Numbered from the stretch's first letter, positions 1-8,703 are shown. The stretch: 64,000 nt of DNA from Chitinophagaceae bacterium (GCA_016719015.1 JADKAZ010000015.1:124001-188000), one strand, 5' to 3'. Notes: generated from the sequence alone by a model not told the origin. Translations and numbers: made by a program.

Positions 1-396
1 TCCTATGCAGGTATTTTAGGAAAAACTATTGAGCCTGCTATTGCTCCGCTCGGGTATGACTGGAAAATCGGCATTGCATTAATTACCTCCTTTGCAGCCC
101 GGGAGGTTTTTGTAGGAACTATGGCCACATTGTACAGCGTCGGCGATGCAGACGAGGGAAGTCTTTTATTAAAAGAGAAAATGAAGACCGCCGTTCGTCC
201 GGATGGAAAACCGGTTTTTAACCTCGCCTCTGGTTTATCGCTGATGATATTTTATGTATTTGCCATGCAATGTATGAGTACATTGGCAGTGGTTAAACGA
301 GAAACTAAAAGTTGGAAGTGGCCGGTAATACAGTTGATCTATATGACAGCGCTGGCTTATTTAATGAGCTGGGTGGTGTATAATTTATTTAAGTAG
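1..396 (+). CDS. feoB: Ferrous iron transport protein B, C-terminal part (cut by window start)
   Basis: The reading frame is open from base 1, so only the last 131 residues are present. FeoB is the inner-membrane Fe(II) permease driven by an N-terminal G domain. What is seen here is the C-terminal membrane part: a segment reading ALITSFAAREVFVGTMATLY, which is the conserved core-domain motif of FeoB, and then two hydrophobic segments (about residues 78-92 and 104-125 of this fragment) ending in YNLFK. The G domain and first Gate motif lie upstream of the window. The stop is 1 base from the stop of the convergent beta-lactamase-like gene. A separate feoA lies at 4538-4768 on the other strand, so feoA and feoB are not one operon here. 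Identification is by motif and is firm. Confidence 0.93.
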   Translation, partial: SYAGILGKTIEPAIAPLGYDWKIGIALITSFAAREVFVGTMATLYSVGDADEGSLLLKEKMKTAVRPDGKPVFNLASGLSLMIFYVFAMQCMSTLAVVKRETKSWKWPVIQLIYMTALAYLMSWVVYNLFK

Positions 397-397
397 A

Positions 398-1288
398 CTA
401 TCTCATAGAAGCCTCCCAATCATCTTTCGGTTCAAAATACTCCCATAGCATTTTAGATATTTTTCTTGTCAATATCCATGCTTCATTTGTTTGACCCCAG
501 GTAATGTCCTTATTGTTTTTTGTAAAAATGGAAAAGATATAAGGATTGTGCCTGGCGTTTACCAATAACACTTCACTCCGGGAAGCATTCACCGCACCAT
601 TTTTACTAAAGACCTCCACATAGGGTGGTATTTGTGAAAGAGCTTCGGCATCCCAAAAGTTACGGCCCAGTACCCGTTGCATCCTTTCACATGCAGCAGC
701 AGAAATAACCTGGTTGGTATAAATCATTTCAAATAATCTCACCATTTCAAAAGGAGTGGTTTGTCCCCATCCGTATTGTGTCCTGTTATTTTCTCTGCCG
801 GGAGTTCTGGAGTTAACTCTTGTGTTTTTAAGTCCAAGGCTATCTATGATTTCATTAATTCTTATTCCGGTTCCCGCCAGGCTTTGCAACCAAAGACTTG
901 CCGTATTGTCGCTGGTGGTAAGCATCAGCATTATTACTTTTTTCAGTGCTATTTTTTCTCCGCTTTTAAAAGAGCCGAGTATATCAGAGCCTTCATACAA
1001 CAAGGAGTCTTTGTAAATAATTTCCTGGTCGTATTGTAATTCGCCTTTTTTAATTTTATCCATGATGCCAACCAGTATCGGCACTTTTACAATACTGGCT
1101 GTAGGAAAAATCGTATCGGCATTGATGGAAATTATTTTTCCAGTTCGCAGATTTTTCACATAGAGGCCAATATCACCATGGAAGCCGCTGATTGCTTGCT
1201 GTAGTTTTGCTTGTAGTTTTTTATCTGTCTTTTGTGCTGTCGCAAAAAAGGGAGAACAGCATAAAATGGCAATGATTATTTTTTTCAT
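398..1288 (-). CDS. Secreted class A beta-lactamase-like serine hydrolase
   Basis: The 296-residue protein has a signal peptide (residues 1-18, ending FFATAQ) and so is exported. Class A landmarks are present: S65-I-V-K68 (the SxxK nucleophile motif), S126-D-N128 (SDN loop), and an omega-loop-like stretch with E166 before TTP. The third motif reads K229-N-G rather than KTG. Class A enzymes acylate beta-lactams or related peptides on the active serine and use an omega-loop Glu for deacylation. Whether this one hydrolyses beta-lactams or acts on peptidoglycan peptides cannot be told from sequence. The gene lies 23 bases downstream of the M20 amidohydrolase on the same strand, so co-transcription is likely. 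ATG start at 1288. Confidence 0.8.
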   Translation of the reverse strand: MKKIIIAILCCSPFFATAQKTDKKLQAKLQQAISGFHGDIGLYVKNLRTGKIISINADTIFPTASIVKVPILVGIMDKIKKGELQYDQEIIYKDSLLYEGSDILGSFKSGEKIALKKVIMLMLTTSDNTASLWLQSLAGTGIRINEIIDSLGLKNTRVNSRTPGRENNRTQYGWGQTTPFEMVRLFEMIYTNQVISAAACERMQRVLGRNFWDAEALSQIPPYVEVFSKNGAVNASRSEVLLVNARHNPYIFSIFTKNNKDITWGQTNEAWILTRKISKMLWEYFEPKDDWEASMR

Positions 1289-1311
1289 ATTGCGTAATCT
1301 GTGGCTAACCT

Positions 1312-2616
1312 TTATTTCATATTCATATAATCAATCACTATATCACAAAAAGCCCTGATGCCGGTTTTCATACCACTGTCGTCTACATAAAAATCAGCGG
1401 TATGATGAGGTGGTGCGGTGGCTTTATCTTTTCCTTTTGGCATTCCTCCAAGATAAAAAAAGAAGGATGGTGCCTTGGTTCCATAATAGGAAAAATCTTC
1501 TGCACCGGTTACCCATTCTCTTTCCTTTACATTTTGTTTTCCGGCAGCAGATTCGAGAGATGGTATCATTTTCTTTACTAATTCCGGTGTGTTATATGTT
1601 ACCAGTGTTTTACCGTCAAAAGTTACTTCTGCCGTAGCGCCGGAAGCTTCTGCAATTTTTGTGGCTGTCCATTCAATTCTTCTATGAACATCTTTTTGCA
1701 TTGCACTGTCCAATGTCCGGATCGTTCCATCCAGCTGGCATTCTTCAGGAATAATATTTTGCCTTACACCGCCATGTATCTTTCCTACGGTGATAACGAC
1801 GGGAGCTTTCGTTAGCTCCATTTGCCGGCTCACAATATTTTGTAGTCCTTCAATTATCTGTGCTGATATCTGTATAGGATCCACACCTTTCCAGGGCTGC
1901 GACCCATGACTACCCTTACCTTTTACTTTAATGGAAAACCAATCCGCCGAAGCCATAAAGGCTCCGGGTTTATATTCTATTTTACCGGCTTCAATATCTG
2001 CTTCTATATGAAGGCCGAAGATTACATCCACTTTCGGGTTTTCCATAACGCCTTCTTTTACCATTAATGCGGCTCCACCCTCTTCTCCATCCGGAGGGCC
2101 CTCTTCTGCCGGCTGAAAAATGAATTTTACTGTTCCTTTAATATCGTTTTTCATCCCCGATAAAATTTCAGCCACACTCATTAACATGGCGGTGTGTGTA
2201 TCATGTCCGCAGGCATGCATCACTCCAACCTCTTGTCCGTTGTAGATGGTCTTTTGTTTTGATGCAAATGGAATATTCACTCTTTCTGTAACTGGCAATG
2301 CGTCAATATCAGCCCTAAGTGCAATACAGGGTCCGGGTTTTCCTCCTTTGAGAATTCCCACTACTCCTGTTTTAGCAACGCCTTCCTTTACTTCAAGACC
2401 GAGTTTTTTTAAATGCTCCGCAATGATTTTTGATGTTCTTGTTTCCCTGTTACCCAATTCAGGGTTTTGGTGAAAATCCCGTCGCCAGGCAATACATTGG
2501 GATTCTATTTTATCGGCAGCAATGGCTGCTTTTGCTTTTAGTTTTTCAATATCGCTTTGTGCAGACAGTTGAGCCGACAGGGAAACAATTAGTAATAAAA
2601 GACAGCCCTTTTTCAT
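1312..2616 (-). CDS. Secreted M20 family amidohydrolase/aminoacylase
   Basis: This 434-residue protein belongs to the M20/M40 metal-dependent amidohydrolases, which include hippurate hydrolase, N-acyl-amino-acid amidohydrolase and IAA-amino-acid hydrolase. It has a signal peptide (MKKGCLLLLIVSLSAQLSAQ). Metal and catalytic motifs are intact: MHACGHDTHTAML around residue 134, FQPAEEGPPDGEEGG around 168 with the catalytic Glu pair, GLHIEADIEAGKI, and GAEDFSYYG near residue 368. The central dimerisation domain is also present (the GSHGSQPWKGVDPI region). It probably removes an acyl or aryl group from an amidated amino acid or peptide in the periplasm. It is first in a likely two-gene operon with the beta-lactamase-like gene, and divergent from chrA with an 86-base shared promoter region. 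Confidence 0.87.
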   Translation of the reverse strand: MKKGCLLLLIVSLSAQLSAQSDIEKLKAKAAIAADKIESQCIAWRRDFHQNPELGNRETRTSKIIAEHLKKLGLEVKEGVAKTGVVGILKGGKPGPCIALRADIDALPVTERVNIPFASKQKTIYNGQEVGVMHACGHDTHTAMLMSVAEILSGMKNDIKGTVKFIFQPAEEGPPDGEEGGAALMVKEGVMENPKVDVIFGLHIEADIEAGKIEYKPGAFMASADWFSIKVKGKGSHGSQPWKGVDPIQISAQIIEGLQNIVSRQMELTKAPVVITVGKIHGGVRQNIIPEECQLDGTIRTLDSAMQKDVHRRIEWTATKIAEASGATAEVTFDGKTLVTYNTPELVKKMIPSLESAAGKQNVKEREWVTGAEDFSYYGTKAPSFFFYLGGMPKGKDKATAPPHHTADFYVDDSGMKTGIRAFCDIVIDYMNMK

Positions 2617-2702
2617 TATTTAATTTTTATGAATTTACTGTAATTCCTGATTTGTTTCTCATCATACCCTTCTTAACTGATTTTATTTATATTTAAACTC
2701 CA

Positions 2703-3947
2703 ATGCTACTGCGTCATGTTCCATTTTTAAAGGCTGTTCTCTTACACAGTGTTACCGCTTTCGGCGGGCCGCAAGCCCATTTAGGTATGATGATGAAAAC
2801 ATTTGTACAGCAGCGGCCCTATGTTACTGAGCAGGAGTTAATGGAATATAATGCTTTTTGTCAATTGCTTCCAGGAGCCTCCTCTACACAAACATTAACC
2901 CTTATTGGCTATAAAAGGGGTGGTGTGGTATTAGCTGTTTTGACGCTTATTATATGGATTCTTCCTGCTTGTATTTTAATGGGAGCCTTGTCCTTTTTAT
3001 TAAATTATGCAGACCTGGGGCACTTGGGAACTGATATTTTTAAATTTATTCCCCCAATGGCGGCTGGGTTTTTGGCCTATGCGTCATTTACTGCTTTTCC
3101 ACTTGCAATAAAAAATACCATCACCTGGGTAATTATGTTTGTTGGTGTTATTGCTACCTATTTTTTATTCGGACAGCCTTGGGTTATACCAGCACTGATT
3201 ATTACAGGTGGGATTGTTACAAACCTTAGCCGCAAACGTATTCCACAGGTAGAACAAAAACCCAAAATAATAAAGTGGTGGAATTTCTGGCTATTCGGAA
3301 TAATTTTTATTGCCGCAGGAATTATTAGTGAAATGGCAAGAAAAGATGAATGGCCTAACAGGAAACCGATTAATCTATTTGAAAATACTTACCGGATGGG
3401 CAGCCTTGTTTTTGGTGGTGGGCAGGTATTAATGCCGATGATGTACGAACAATTTACTGTAAGGCCGGAAGCCCTGAAAGCCAAAGAAAAAAATCCTAAT
3501 GCTATTCAGATAAAGGAAAAAGATATGTACACGGCCATGGGAATTGTAAGAGCAATGCCAGGACCCGTTTTTTCCATTTCCTCTTTTACAGGAGGGATGG
3601 CACTGAAAGATATGGGAGCCGAAATGCAGATACTAGGATGTCTGATAGGAATGATTGCAATCTTTCTTCCCAGCGCATTACTGGTTTTGTTTTTCTTTCC
3701 TATTTGGAGTAACCTGAAAAAATACGCTGCTGTATACCGTTCAATTGAAGGCATCAATGCTGTGGTAGTTGGTATTATGATTGCCTCTACTTTTTATATC
3801 ATGAAGGACATCTCTGTCTCCGAATTTAAAACGGTTAGTTTTATTAATGTCGGAGTAATAATGGCAACTTTTTTATTATTGAATTTTACCCGCATAGCCC
3901 CACCTTTTATTGTACTCGGTTGTTTATTACTGGGATTTGTAGTATGA
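2703..3947 (+). CDS. chrA: Chromate transporter (CHR family, two-domain)
   Basis: A 414-residue polytopic membrane protein with the duplicated CHR domain. The first half has the FGGPQAHLGMM and QLLPGASSTQT motifs and the second half repeats them as FGGGQVLMPMM and AMPGPVFSISSF. About ten hydrophobic segments are spread over both halves. CHR proteins export chromate in exchange for other anions and confer chromate tolerance; many chromosomal members have unproven substrates. An insertion of charged residues (about 245-285, KAKEKNPNAIQIKEKD) precedes the second GPG-like motif. The gene stands alone on its strand and converges on nadD, 2 bases apart. ATG at 2703 is the first in the frame. Family certain, chromate as substrate inferred. 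Confidence 0.88.
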   Translation: MLLRHVPFLKAVLLHSVTAFGGPQAHLGMMMKTFVQQRPYVTEQELMEYNAFCQLLPGASSTQTLTLIGYKRGGVVLAVLTLIIWILPACILMGALSFLLNYADLGHLGTDIFKFIPPMAAGFLAYASFTAFPLAIKNTITWVIMFVGVIATYFLFGQPWVIPALIITGGIVTNLSRKRIPQVEQKPKIIKWWNFWLFGIIFIAAGIISEMARKDEWPNRKPINLFENTYRMGSLVFGGGQVLMPMMYEQFTVRPEALKAKEKNPNAIQIKEKDMYTAMGIVRAMPGPVFSISSFTGGMALKDMGAEMQILGCLIGMIAIFLPSALLVLFFFPIWSNLKKYAAVYRSIEGINAVVVGIMIASTFYIMKDISVSEFKTVSFINVGVIMATFLLLNFTRIAPPFIVLGCLLLGFVV

Positions 3948-3949
3948 CT

Positions 3950-4522
3950 TTATTTTTTATAATAACCGCCCTTTTCAATTTCTTCCAGCACTTTTTCGGG
4001 TAGCATATAGCGGACAGATTTTCCTTCCTTAATATACTTACGTATTTGTGTAGCCGATAATTGAAGTAACGGTGCATCAAGAATCGTAAGATCGGCAGCA
4101 ACATGGTTTTCTACTTCGAATCCAGGTCTCAGGTATACATAAACCGGATAGTTTTTTACAATCACTTCATAGTTTTTCCATTTATGAAGATTTTGAAAAC
4201 TATCGCTTCCCATGATAATGCAAAATTGATGCTCCGGATTTTTTTCGGCCAGGTAAGCCAATGTGCTTGAAGTATAAGATGGTTTGGGTAAACCAAATTC
4301 GATATCGGAAGCTTTGATACGATTATCTTCTTCTGTTGCTAAGCGTACCAAATGAAGACGATGATACTCATTTAGCAAATTTGATTCGACTTTAAAGGGG
4401 TTTTGGGGAGAGACTACAAACCAGATTTTTTCTATGTCCGTCTCATTGAGAATGTGGTTGGCTATAATAAGATGAGCTACATGAACGGGATTAAAGGAGC
4501 CGAAATATAAACCAATTTTCAT
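3950..4522 (-). CDS. nadD: Nicotinate-nucleotide adenylyltransferase
   Basis: NadD transfers AMP from ATP to nicotinate mononucleotide, giving deamido-NAD, in the last but one step of NAD synthesis. The 190-residue length fits the family. The nucleotidyltransferase signature GSFNPVHVAH is at residues 8-17, GSDSFQNLHKWKNY in the middle, and the C-terminal SATQIRKYIKEG motif (normally ISSTxIR) is present. The gene lies 15 bases downstream of feoA on the same strand, so the two are likely co-transcribed although functionally unrelated. nadA, another NAD gene, is at 46277-47287 in this window. Confidence 0.95.
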   Translation of the reverse strand: MKIGLYFGSFNPVHVAHLIIANHILNETDIEKIWFVVSPQNPFKVESNLLNEYHRLHLVRLATEEDNRIKASDIEFGLPKPSYTSSTLAYLAEKNPEHQFCIIMGSDSFQNLHKWKNYEVIVKNYPVYVYLRPGFEVENHVAADLTILDAPLLQLSATQIRKYIKEGKSVRYMLPEKVLEEIEKGGYYKK

Positions 4523-4537
4523 TTAATCTATTGATTA

Positions 4538-4768
4538 TCAATGATTTAATTCCACTAAAATATGTTCAGCTTCATTTAATCTAAGGCTAAGATGGTAGCC
4601 TGAAACATTTACTGAGATCGGGTCTCCCAGGGGAGCAATTTGTTCCAACAATATTTTTTCTCCGGGAACACAGCCCATTTCCATCAGTTTCAAAAATATC
4701 TCGTTGCTGTTGAACTCTTTGATAATTCCTTCCTGTCCGGGTTTCAATTCAGATAGCCTTACAATCAT
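4538..4768 (-). CDS. feoA: FeoA-domain protein (ferrous iron transport accessory)
   Basis: A 76-residue cytoplasmic SH3-like protein. FeoA-type features are the opening RLSELKPGQEGIIKEF, the LMEMGCVPGEKI turn in the middle, and GDPISVNVSGYHLSLRLNEA at the end, which matches the usual GDPIxxxVxGxxxxLRxxEA. FeoA domains bind FeoB and modulate Fe(II) uptake. The feoB in this window is 4.1 kb away on the other strand, and feoA is instead paired with nadD. A TAGTTTTG box lies 16 bases upstream of the start. Confidence 0.88.
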   Translation of the reverse strand: MIVRLSELKPGQEGIIKEFNSNEIFLKLMEMGCVPGEKILLEQIAPLGDPISVNVSGYHLSLRLNEAEHILVELNH

Positions 4769-4784
4769 TTTCCTGTTTATAATA

Positions 4785-4792
4785 CAAAACTA
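4785..4792 (-). promoter_or_regulatory. -7 promoter box for feoA-nadD
   Basis: On the minus strand this reads TAGTTTTG, matching the Bacteroidota -7 element TAnnTTTG. It ends 16 bases before the feoA ATG. No clear -33 TTTG is seen at the usual spacing. Confidence 0.45.
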
Positions 4793-4830
4793 CCCTTGTT
4801 AGTTTGTTTTTGTTTACGAATTTTGAAAAT

Positions 4831-5283
4831 ATGAGTCTTTCTACTTCAAAATCAAAAATTTGCTTCTTTTTTGAGCATAACAGTTTTAGCCTGCAACACC
4901 GGACCGAATTGAAGGTTTTTATTGAGACCTTGTTTCAAAAGGAAAGAAAGAAACTAGCTTCTATTAATTATATCTTTTGTTCCGACAAAAGGCTATTGGA
5001 AATAAACCAACAATTTCTCCGTCACGACTACTACACAGACATTATCACTTTCGACTTTTCTGAAACAGACGCTACCCAGGCTGAAATCTATATTAGTATT
5101 GATCGGGTTAAGGACAATGCAAAAACAGAGAGTGTTTCTTTCAAATCTGAGCTTCACCGAGTAATATTTCACGGAGCACTTCATTTATGTGGTTATAAAG
5201 ACAAAAAAAAGGGTGAAAGGAAGATAATGAGGGAGAAGGAGGGTCTTTATCTCTCAAAGTACTTCAAAATAGCTAATTCTTGA
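4831..5283 (+). CDS. ybeY: Endoribonuclease YbeY (rRNA maturation factor)
   Basis: YbeY is a zinc-dependent endoribonuclease acting in 16S rRNA 3' maturation and 70S quality control. The signature near residue 113 reads HGALHLCGYKDKKKGE. The two zinc-binding histidines are present, and the third ligand position (GYxH in proteobacteria) is Asp/Lys-rich, as is common in Bacteroidota. YYTDIITFDFSE is the usual motif before it. The frame is open upstream to a TTG at 4804, but ATG 4831 gives a normal 150-residue protein and is preferred. The gene is followed by the parS-like sites and mnmG. Confidence 0.9.
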   Translation: MSLSTSKSKICFFFEHNSFSLQHRTELKVFIETLFQKERKKLASINYIFCSDKRLLEINQQFLRHDYYTDIITFDFSETDATQAEIYISIDRVKDNAKTESVSFKSELHRVIFHGALHLCGYKDKKKGERKIMREKEGLYLSKYFKIANS

Positions 5284-5334
5284 TTTCACGTGGAACTGTT
5301 TCATTTTAAAACATATTGGGTTTCACGGGAAACA
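5282..5334. promoter_or_regulatory. Two parS-like (ParB-binding) sites
   Basis: Two close matches to the widely conserved 16-base parS consensus TGTTTCACGTGAAACA lie in the 124-base ybeY-mnmG gap. Site A at 5282-5297 has the core TTTCACGTGGAAC. Site B at 5319-5334 reads GGTTTCACGGGAAACA and differs from the consensus at 2 of 16 positions. Between them, TGTTTCATTTTAAAACA (5297-5313) is a weaker related dyad. ParB-parS nucleoprotein complexes segregate the origin region, and parS sites near gid genes are known in other bacteria. ParB itself is not in the window, so the assignment rests on motif and location. Confidence 0.55.
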
Positions 5335-5392
5335 CTAAACAATTTGAACCCCATATTATTCAATCTGATCTCGCTAATCGCCAATCCTGTAC

Positions 5393-5400
5393 TACCTTTG
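5393..5400 (+). promoter_or_regulatory. -7 promoter box for mnmG
   Basis: TACCTTTG matches TAnnTTTG and ends only 7 bases before the mnmG ATG. A transcript starting at the usual distance would have almost no leader. Confidence 0.5.
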
Positions 5401-5407
5401 CCAACTT

Positions 5408-7270
5408 ATGTTTCCTGAGTATGATGTTATTGTAGTTGGGGCCGGACATGCTGGCTGTGAAGCGGCAGCGGCAGCGGCAAATCTTGGTTCAAAAACCCTC
5501 TTGGTTACCATGAATATGCAGACCATTGCACAAATGAGCTGCAATCCTGCTATGGGCGGAATAGCAAAAGGGCAAATCGTAAGGGAAATAGATGCAATGG
5601 GTGGTTATTCAGGAATCGTAACGGATCTTTCCACAATTCAATTCCGGATGCTCAACCGGAGCAAGGGGCCGGCTATGTGGAGTCCAAGGGCACAAAACGA
5701 CCGGATGCTTTTCTCTATTAAATGGAGAGAAATGCTGGAACAAACTCCGAATCTGGATTTTTACCAGGATATGGTAAAAAGTCTTCTGATAAAAGATGGT
5801 AAATGCCAGGGCGTAGTAACCGGCCTTGGCCATGAAATAAAATCGAAAGCGGTAGTGCTTACCAATGGAACATTCCTTAACGGAATTGTACATATAGGAG
5901 AAAAGAATTTTGGCGGTGGAAGAATGGCCGAAAAAGCAGCAACGGGGATTACAGAACAGTTAGTTTCCTTGGGTTTTGAAAGCGACAGGTTGAAAACGGG
6001 AACCCCGCCTAGAATTGATGGCCGCAGCCTTGATTATTCAAAAATGGAGGAACAGCCTGGAGATGAGGAAGTTGTCGGATTTTCTTACCTTGATATCGAA
6101 AAACCCAAATCGCAAAGAAGCTGCTGGATAACTTATACCAGCCAAAAAGTGCATGATGTTTTAAAGACCGGTTTTTCAAGAAGCCCCATGTTTGCGGGAA
6201 GAATCGATGGAGTAGGACCCAGGTACTGCCCCAGTATAGAAGATAAGATCAATCGTTTTGCAGAACGGGACAGGCACCAACTTTTTGTAGAACCGGAAGG
6301 ATGGAATACGGTGGAGATTTATGTAAACGGCTTTTCAACTTCCTTACCAGAAGAAGTTCAATACGAAGCTCTTCGTAATATAGTGGGTTTTGAAAATGTG
6401 AAAATGTTTCGCCCCGGCTATGCCATAGAATATGATTTCTTCCCCCCCACACAATTGAAGTATACGTTAGAAACCAAGCTGATTGAAAATTTATTCTTTG
6501 CCGGCCAAATAAATGGAACCACAGGATATGAAGAGGCGGCTTGCCAGGGATTGATGGCGGGAATAAATGCCCATCAAAAAACAGGAAACCTCGAACCGGT
6601 AATTTTGAAAAGAAGTGAGGCCTATATTGGTGTGTTGATAGACGACCTGATTAGTAAAGGAACAGATGAGCCTTACCGGATGTTTACATCAAGAGCAGAA
6701 TTCAGAACGTTATTAAGACAAGACAATGCAGATCTGCGCCTTACTGAATTAAGTTATCGCTTAGGTCTTGCATCACAGGAAAGAATGGATAAAGTAATTG
6801 CAAAAAGAAATGGTGTAGGCGAAATAATATCAATACTTAAAGATTTTTCTGTTCTACCAGAAGAAATAAACGGATACTTTGCTTCTATCAACTCTTCGCC
6901 CATTACAGAAAAACAAAAAGCTCAAAAGATATTGCTTCGCCCGGATGTAGAGTTGGATGAATTGGCAGATGCATTACCCAAATTAAAAGAAGCTTTAAAC
7001 GATTTTTCAAAAGACACTGTTGAGCAGGCGTCTATACAGGTAAAGTATGATGTGTACATAGAGAAAGAAAAAGAGCTGGTCAAAAAAATGTCGCAACTTG
7101 AAGAATTAGAAATTCCTGAAACATTTGACTATAAAAAAATCGCTTCCTTAGGCAATGAAGCCCGGGAAAAGCTATCCCGCATTAAACCCAGAACACTCGG
7201 TCAGGCAAGCCGCATATCCGGCATTAACCCCAGCGATGTTCAAATCCTGATGGTATTTATGGGTCGATAA
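5408..7270 (+). CDS. mnmG: tRNA uridine-5-carboxymethylaminomethyl modification enzyme, FAD subunit
   Basis: MnmG (GidA), with MnmE, installs the carboxymethylaminomethyl group on U34 of several tRNAs. The 620-residue length is typical. Seen are the N-terminal FAD-binding VVGAGHAGCEAAAAAA, the family motif SCNPAMGGIAKGQIVREIDA, GPAMWSPRAQNDR, KTGTPPRIDGRS (about residue 197) with its conserved basic residues, and FAGQINGTTGYEEAACQG, which closes the FAD site. The C-terminal helical region (about 550-620) needed for MnmE interaction is complete and ends in GISGINPSDVQILMVFM. The protein is cytoplasmic. Its partner mnmE is not in the window. The short gap to ybeY holds the parS-like sites. Confidence 0.97.
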   Translation: MFPEYDVIVVGAGHAGCEAAAAAANLGSKTLLVTMNMQTIAQMSCNPAMGGIAKGQIVREIDAMGGYSGIVTDLSTIQFRMLNRSKGPAMWSPRAQNDRMLFSIKWREMLEQTPNLDFYQDMVKSLLIKDGKCQGVVTGLGHEIKSKAVVLTNGTFLNGIVHIGEKNFGGGRMAEKAATGITEQLVSLGFESDRLKTGTPPRIDGRSLDYSKMEEQPGDEEVVGFSYLDIEKPKSQRSCWITYTSQKVHDVLKTGFSRSPMFAGRIDGVGPRYCPSIEDKINRFAERDRHQLFVEPEGWNTVEIYVNGFSTSLPEEVQYEALRNIVGFENVKMFRPGYAIEYDFFPPTQLKYTLETKLIENLFFAGQINGTTGYEEAACQGLMAGINAHQKTGNLEPVILKRSEAYIGVLIDDLISKGTDEPYRMFTSRAEFRTLLRQDNADLRLTELSYRLGLASQERMDKVIAKRNGVGEIISILKDFSVLPEEINGYFASINSSPITEKQKAQKILLRPDVELDELADALPKLKEALNDFSKDTVEQASIQVKYDVYIEKEKELVKKMSQLEELEIPETFDYKKIASLGNEAREKLSRIKPRTLGQASRISGINPSDVQILMVFMGR

Positions 7271-7371
7271 TCCCAATTTGCAACAGCTATTCCAAATCGT
7301 TCGTCACATAGCTGACCCGCCTCAGTTTTTGCTATTCTTCAAATATTTACCTTTATTACAAAGAGCTTACT

Positions 7372-8703
7372 ATGAAAAAATATATTTTATATGTTCTTCC
7401 CATTTTAGTTGCCGCTCTATCACTAAGCCCTAAAGTGGATGCGCAACAATATAAGTTGCGCCAGGTAACGAATATGATGAGTATGAAAACAGAGTCAACT
7501 ATCTATGTAAAAGGAATGCGTAAAAGAACTGAGAGTACCGGCATGATGGGCATGGCTGCTCCGCCTGTTACAATTGAACAATGTGACCTGCAGCGAACAA
7601 TCAAAATAAATGACAAGAAGAAACTTTATTTCATTGAGCCTTTTGTAAAAGAAGATGTCATTGATGAAGACACAAAACCTGTTGCCGTTAAGAATAAACC
7701 TGTTACAACCACGCCACCTAAGACCACTCCACAAACCGGAGGCACTATCAATATGTGGTACAACATTACCGATACCGGTGAAAGAAAAAAAATGAATGGC
7801 TTTACCGCCAGGCATGTGTGGACTACTCAAAAAATAAAACCATCCCCGGAAGCTTGTTCTATGAAGGATAGTATAATTATTAAAACTGACGGTTGGTATA
7901 TTGACTTGCCGCAGTTTAATTGTCCCATCCGGTATACCCCTTCTGCTACCACAACAAATAACAAACAAGAAAAACCCGACTGTAAAGACAAGTATGTTAC
8001 CCGCAGAAGTGGAAAAGGAAAACTGGGTTTTCCATTATCAGAAACAAGAACTATAATAATGGGTAATGGTGCTGCCCAAACAACAGAATTTCAAACATCG
8101 TTAGAAACATTGGAATTCTCTTCGGAGAAACTCGATTCAATGCTGTTCGAAATCCCTCCTGGTTATACTCAGACTATGAATGAAAATGAGCTGCAGGACA
8201 AGTTAGATATGAACGATATGATAAACCAGTATAAGAAACAGAATAACAATAATGATGAAACAAATCCAGCTCCTTCAGAACAAAAAATAGCTGGAACGGT
8301 TCGTATCGCAGTGTATGAGCCAAAAGGTGGTGATGGCCAATTACAAAATACGGTACTACAACAACACCTTGCAAATGCACTGAAAAATGGCTCTATAGAA
8401 GCGATTGCAGTAGGTTCAGAAGAGGATGCAAGAAAATATAACTGCGACTATACGTTGACTACTGATTTTATAAAAATAAAATCTGGCAGTAAAGTAGGTG
8501 GTTTGCTAAAGGCAATTAAAAACACCGATCCTGGTGCCGCCTCCTCTTTTAATATTGAAGCGACACTAACCTTGATCAAACTTTCCGACGGCTCTACCAA
8601 GTTGCAGCCAAAAATAACAGGGAAGTATGATGGAAAAGCAGATGATGCAGCTTCAAAAGCATTAGACGATGCCAGCCGCCAGATATTAAAGGGATTGAAA
8701 TAA
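7372..8703 (+). CDS. Secreted protein of unknown function
   Basis: I do not recognise a characterised family. The 443-residue protein has a signal peptide (cleavage near VDAQQY, residue 25). The first half (about 26-250) carries a patterned beta-rich domain with STIYVKGMRKRTES, IEQCDLQRTIKIN and GWYIDLPQFNCP, recalling DUF4412-like outer-surface proteins that report on a material's state, and contains a Pro/Thr linker (PVTTTPPKTTPQT) near residue 110. The second half (about 300-443) begins VRIAVYEPKGGDGQ and has alternating helix and strand with many Lys and Ala, ending in SRQILKGLK. It runs convergently into the ATP-grasp-SET gene, with stop codons adjacent. A weak TACCTTTA box lies at 7348-7355. 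Function unknown. Confidence 0.75.
   Translation: MKKYILYVLPILVAALSLSPKVDAQQYKLRQVTNMMSMKTESTIYVKGMRKRTESTGMMGMAAPPVTIEQCDLQRTIKINDKKKLYFIEPFVKEDVIDEDTKPVAVKNKPVTTTPPKTTPQTGGTINMWYNITDTGERKKMNGFTARHVWTTQKIKPSPEACSMKDSIIIKTDGWYIDLPQFNCPIRYTPSATTTNNKQEKPDCKDKYVTRRSGKGKLGFPLSETRTIIMGNGAAQTTEFQTSLETLEFSSEKLDSMLFEIPPGYTQTMNENELQDKLDMNDMINQYKKQNNNNDETNPAPSEQKIAGTVRIAVYEPKGGDGQLQNTVLQQHLANALKNGSIEAIAVGSEEDARKYNCDYTLTTDFIKIKSGSKVGGLLKAIKNTDPGAASSFNIEATLTLIKLSDGSTKLQPKITGKYDGKADDAASKALDDASRQILKGLK

Noticed and set aside
1..4768. A feoAB operon
   Set aside because: feoA and feoB are on opposite strands 4.1 kb apart with unrelated genes between.
4804..4830. Earlier TTG start for ybeY
   Set aside because: It adds nine residues that do not fit the family; ATG 4831 gives the normal length.
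7495..7968. Antisense open frame opposite the secreted 443-residue protein gene
   Set aside because: Low-complexity shadow translation without ribosome-binding context.
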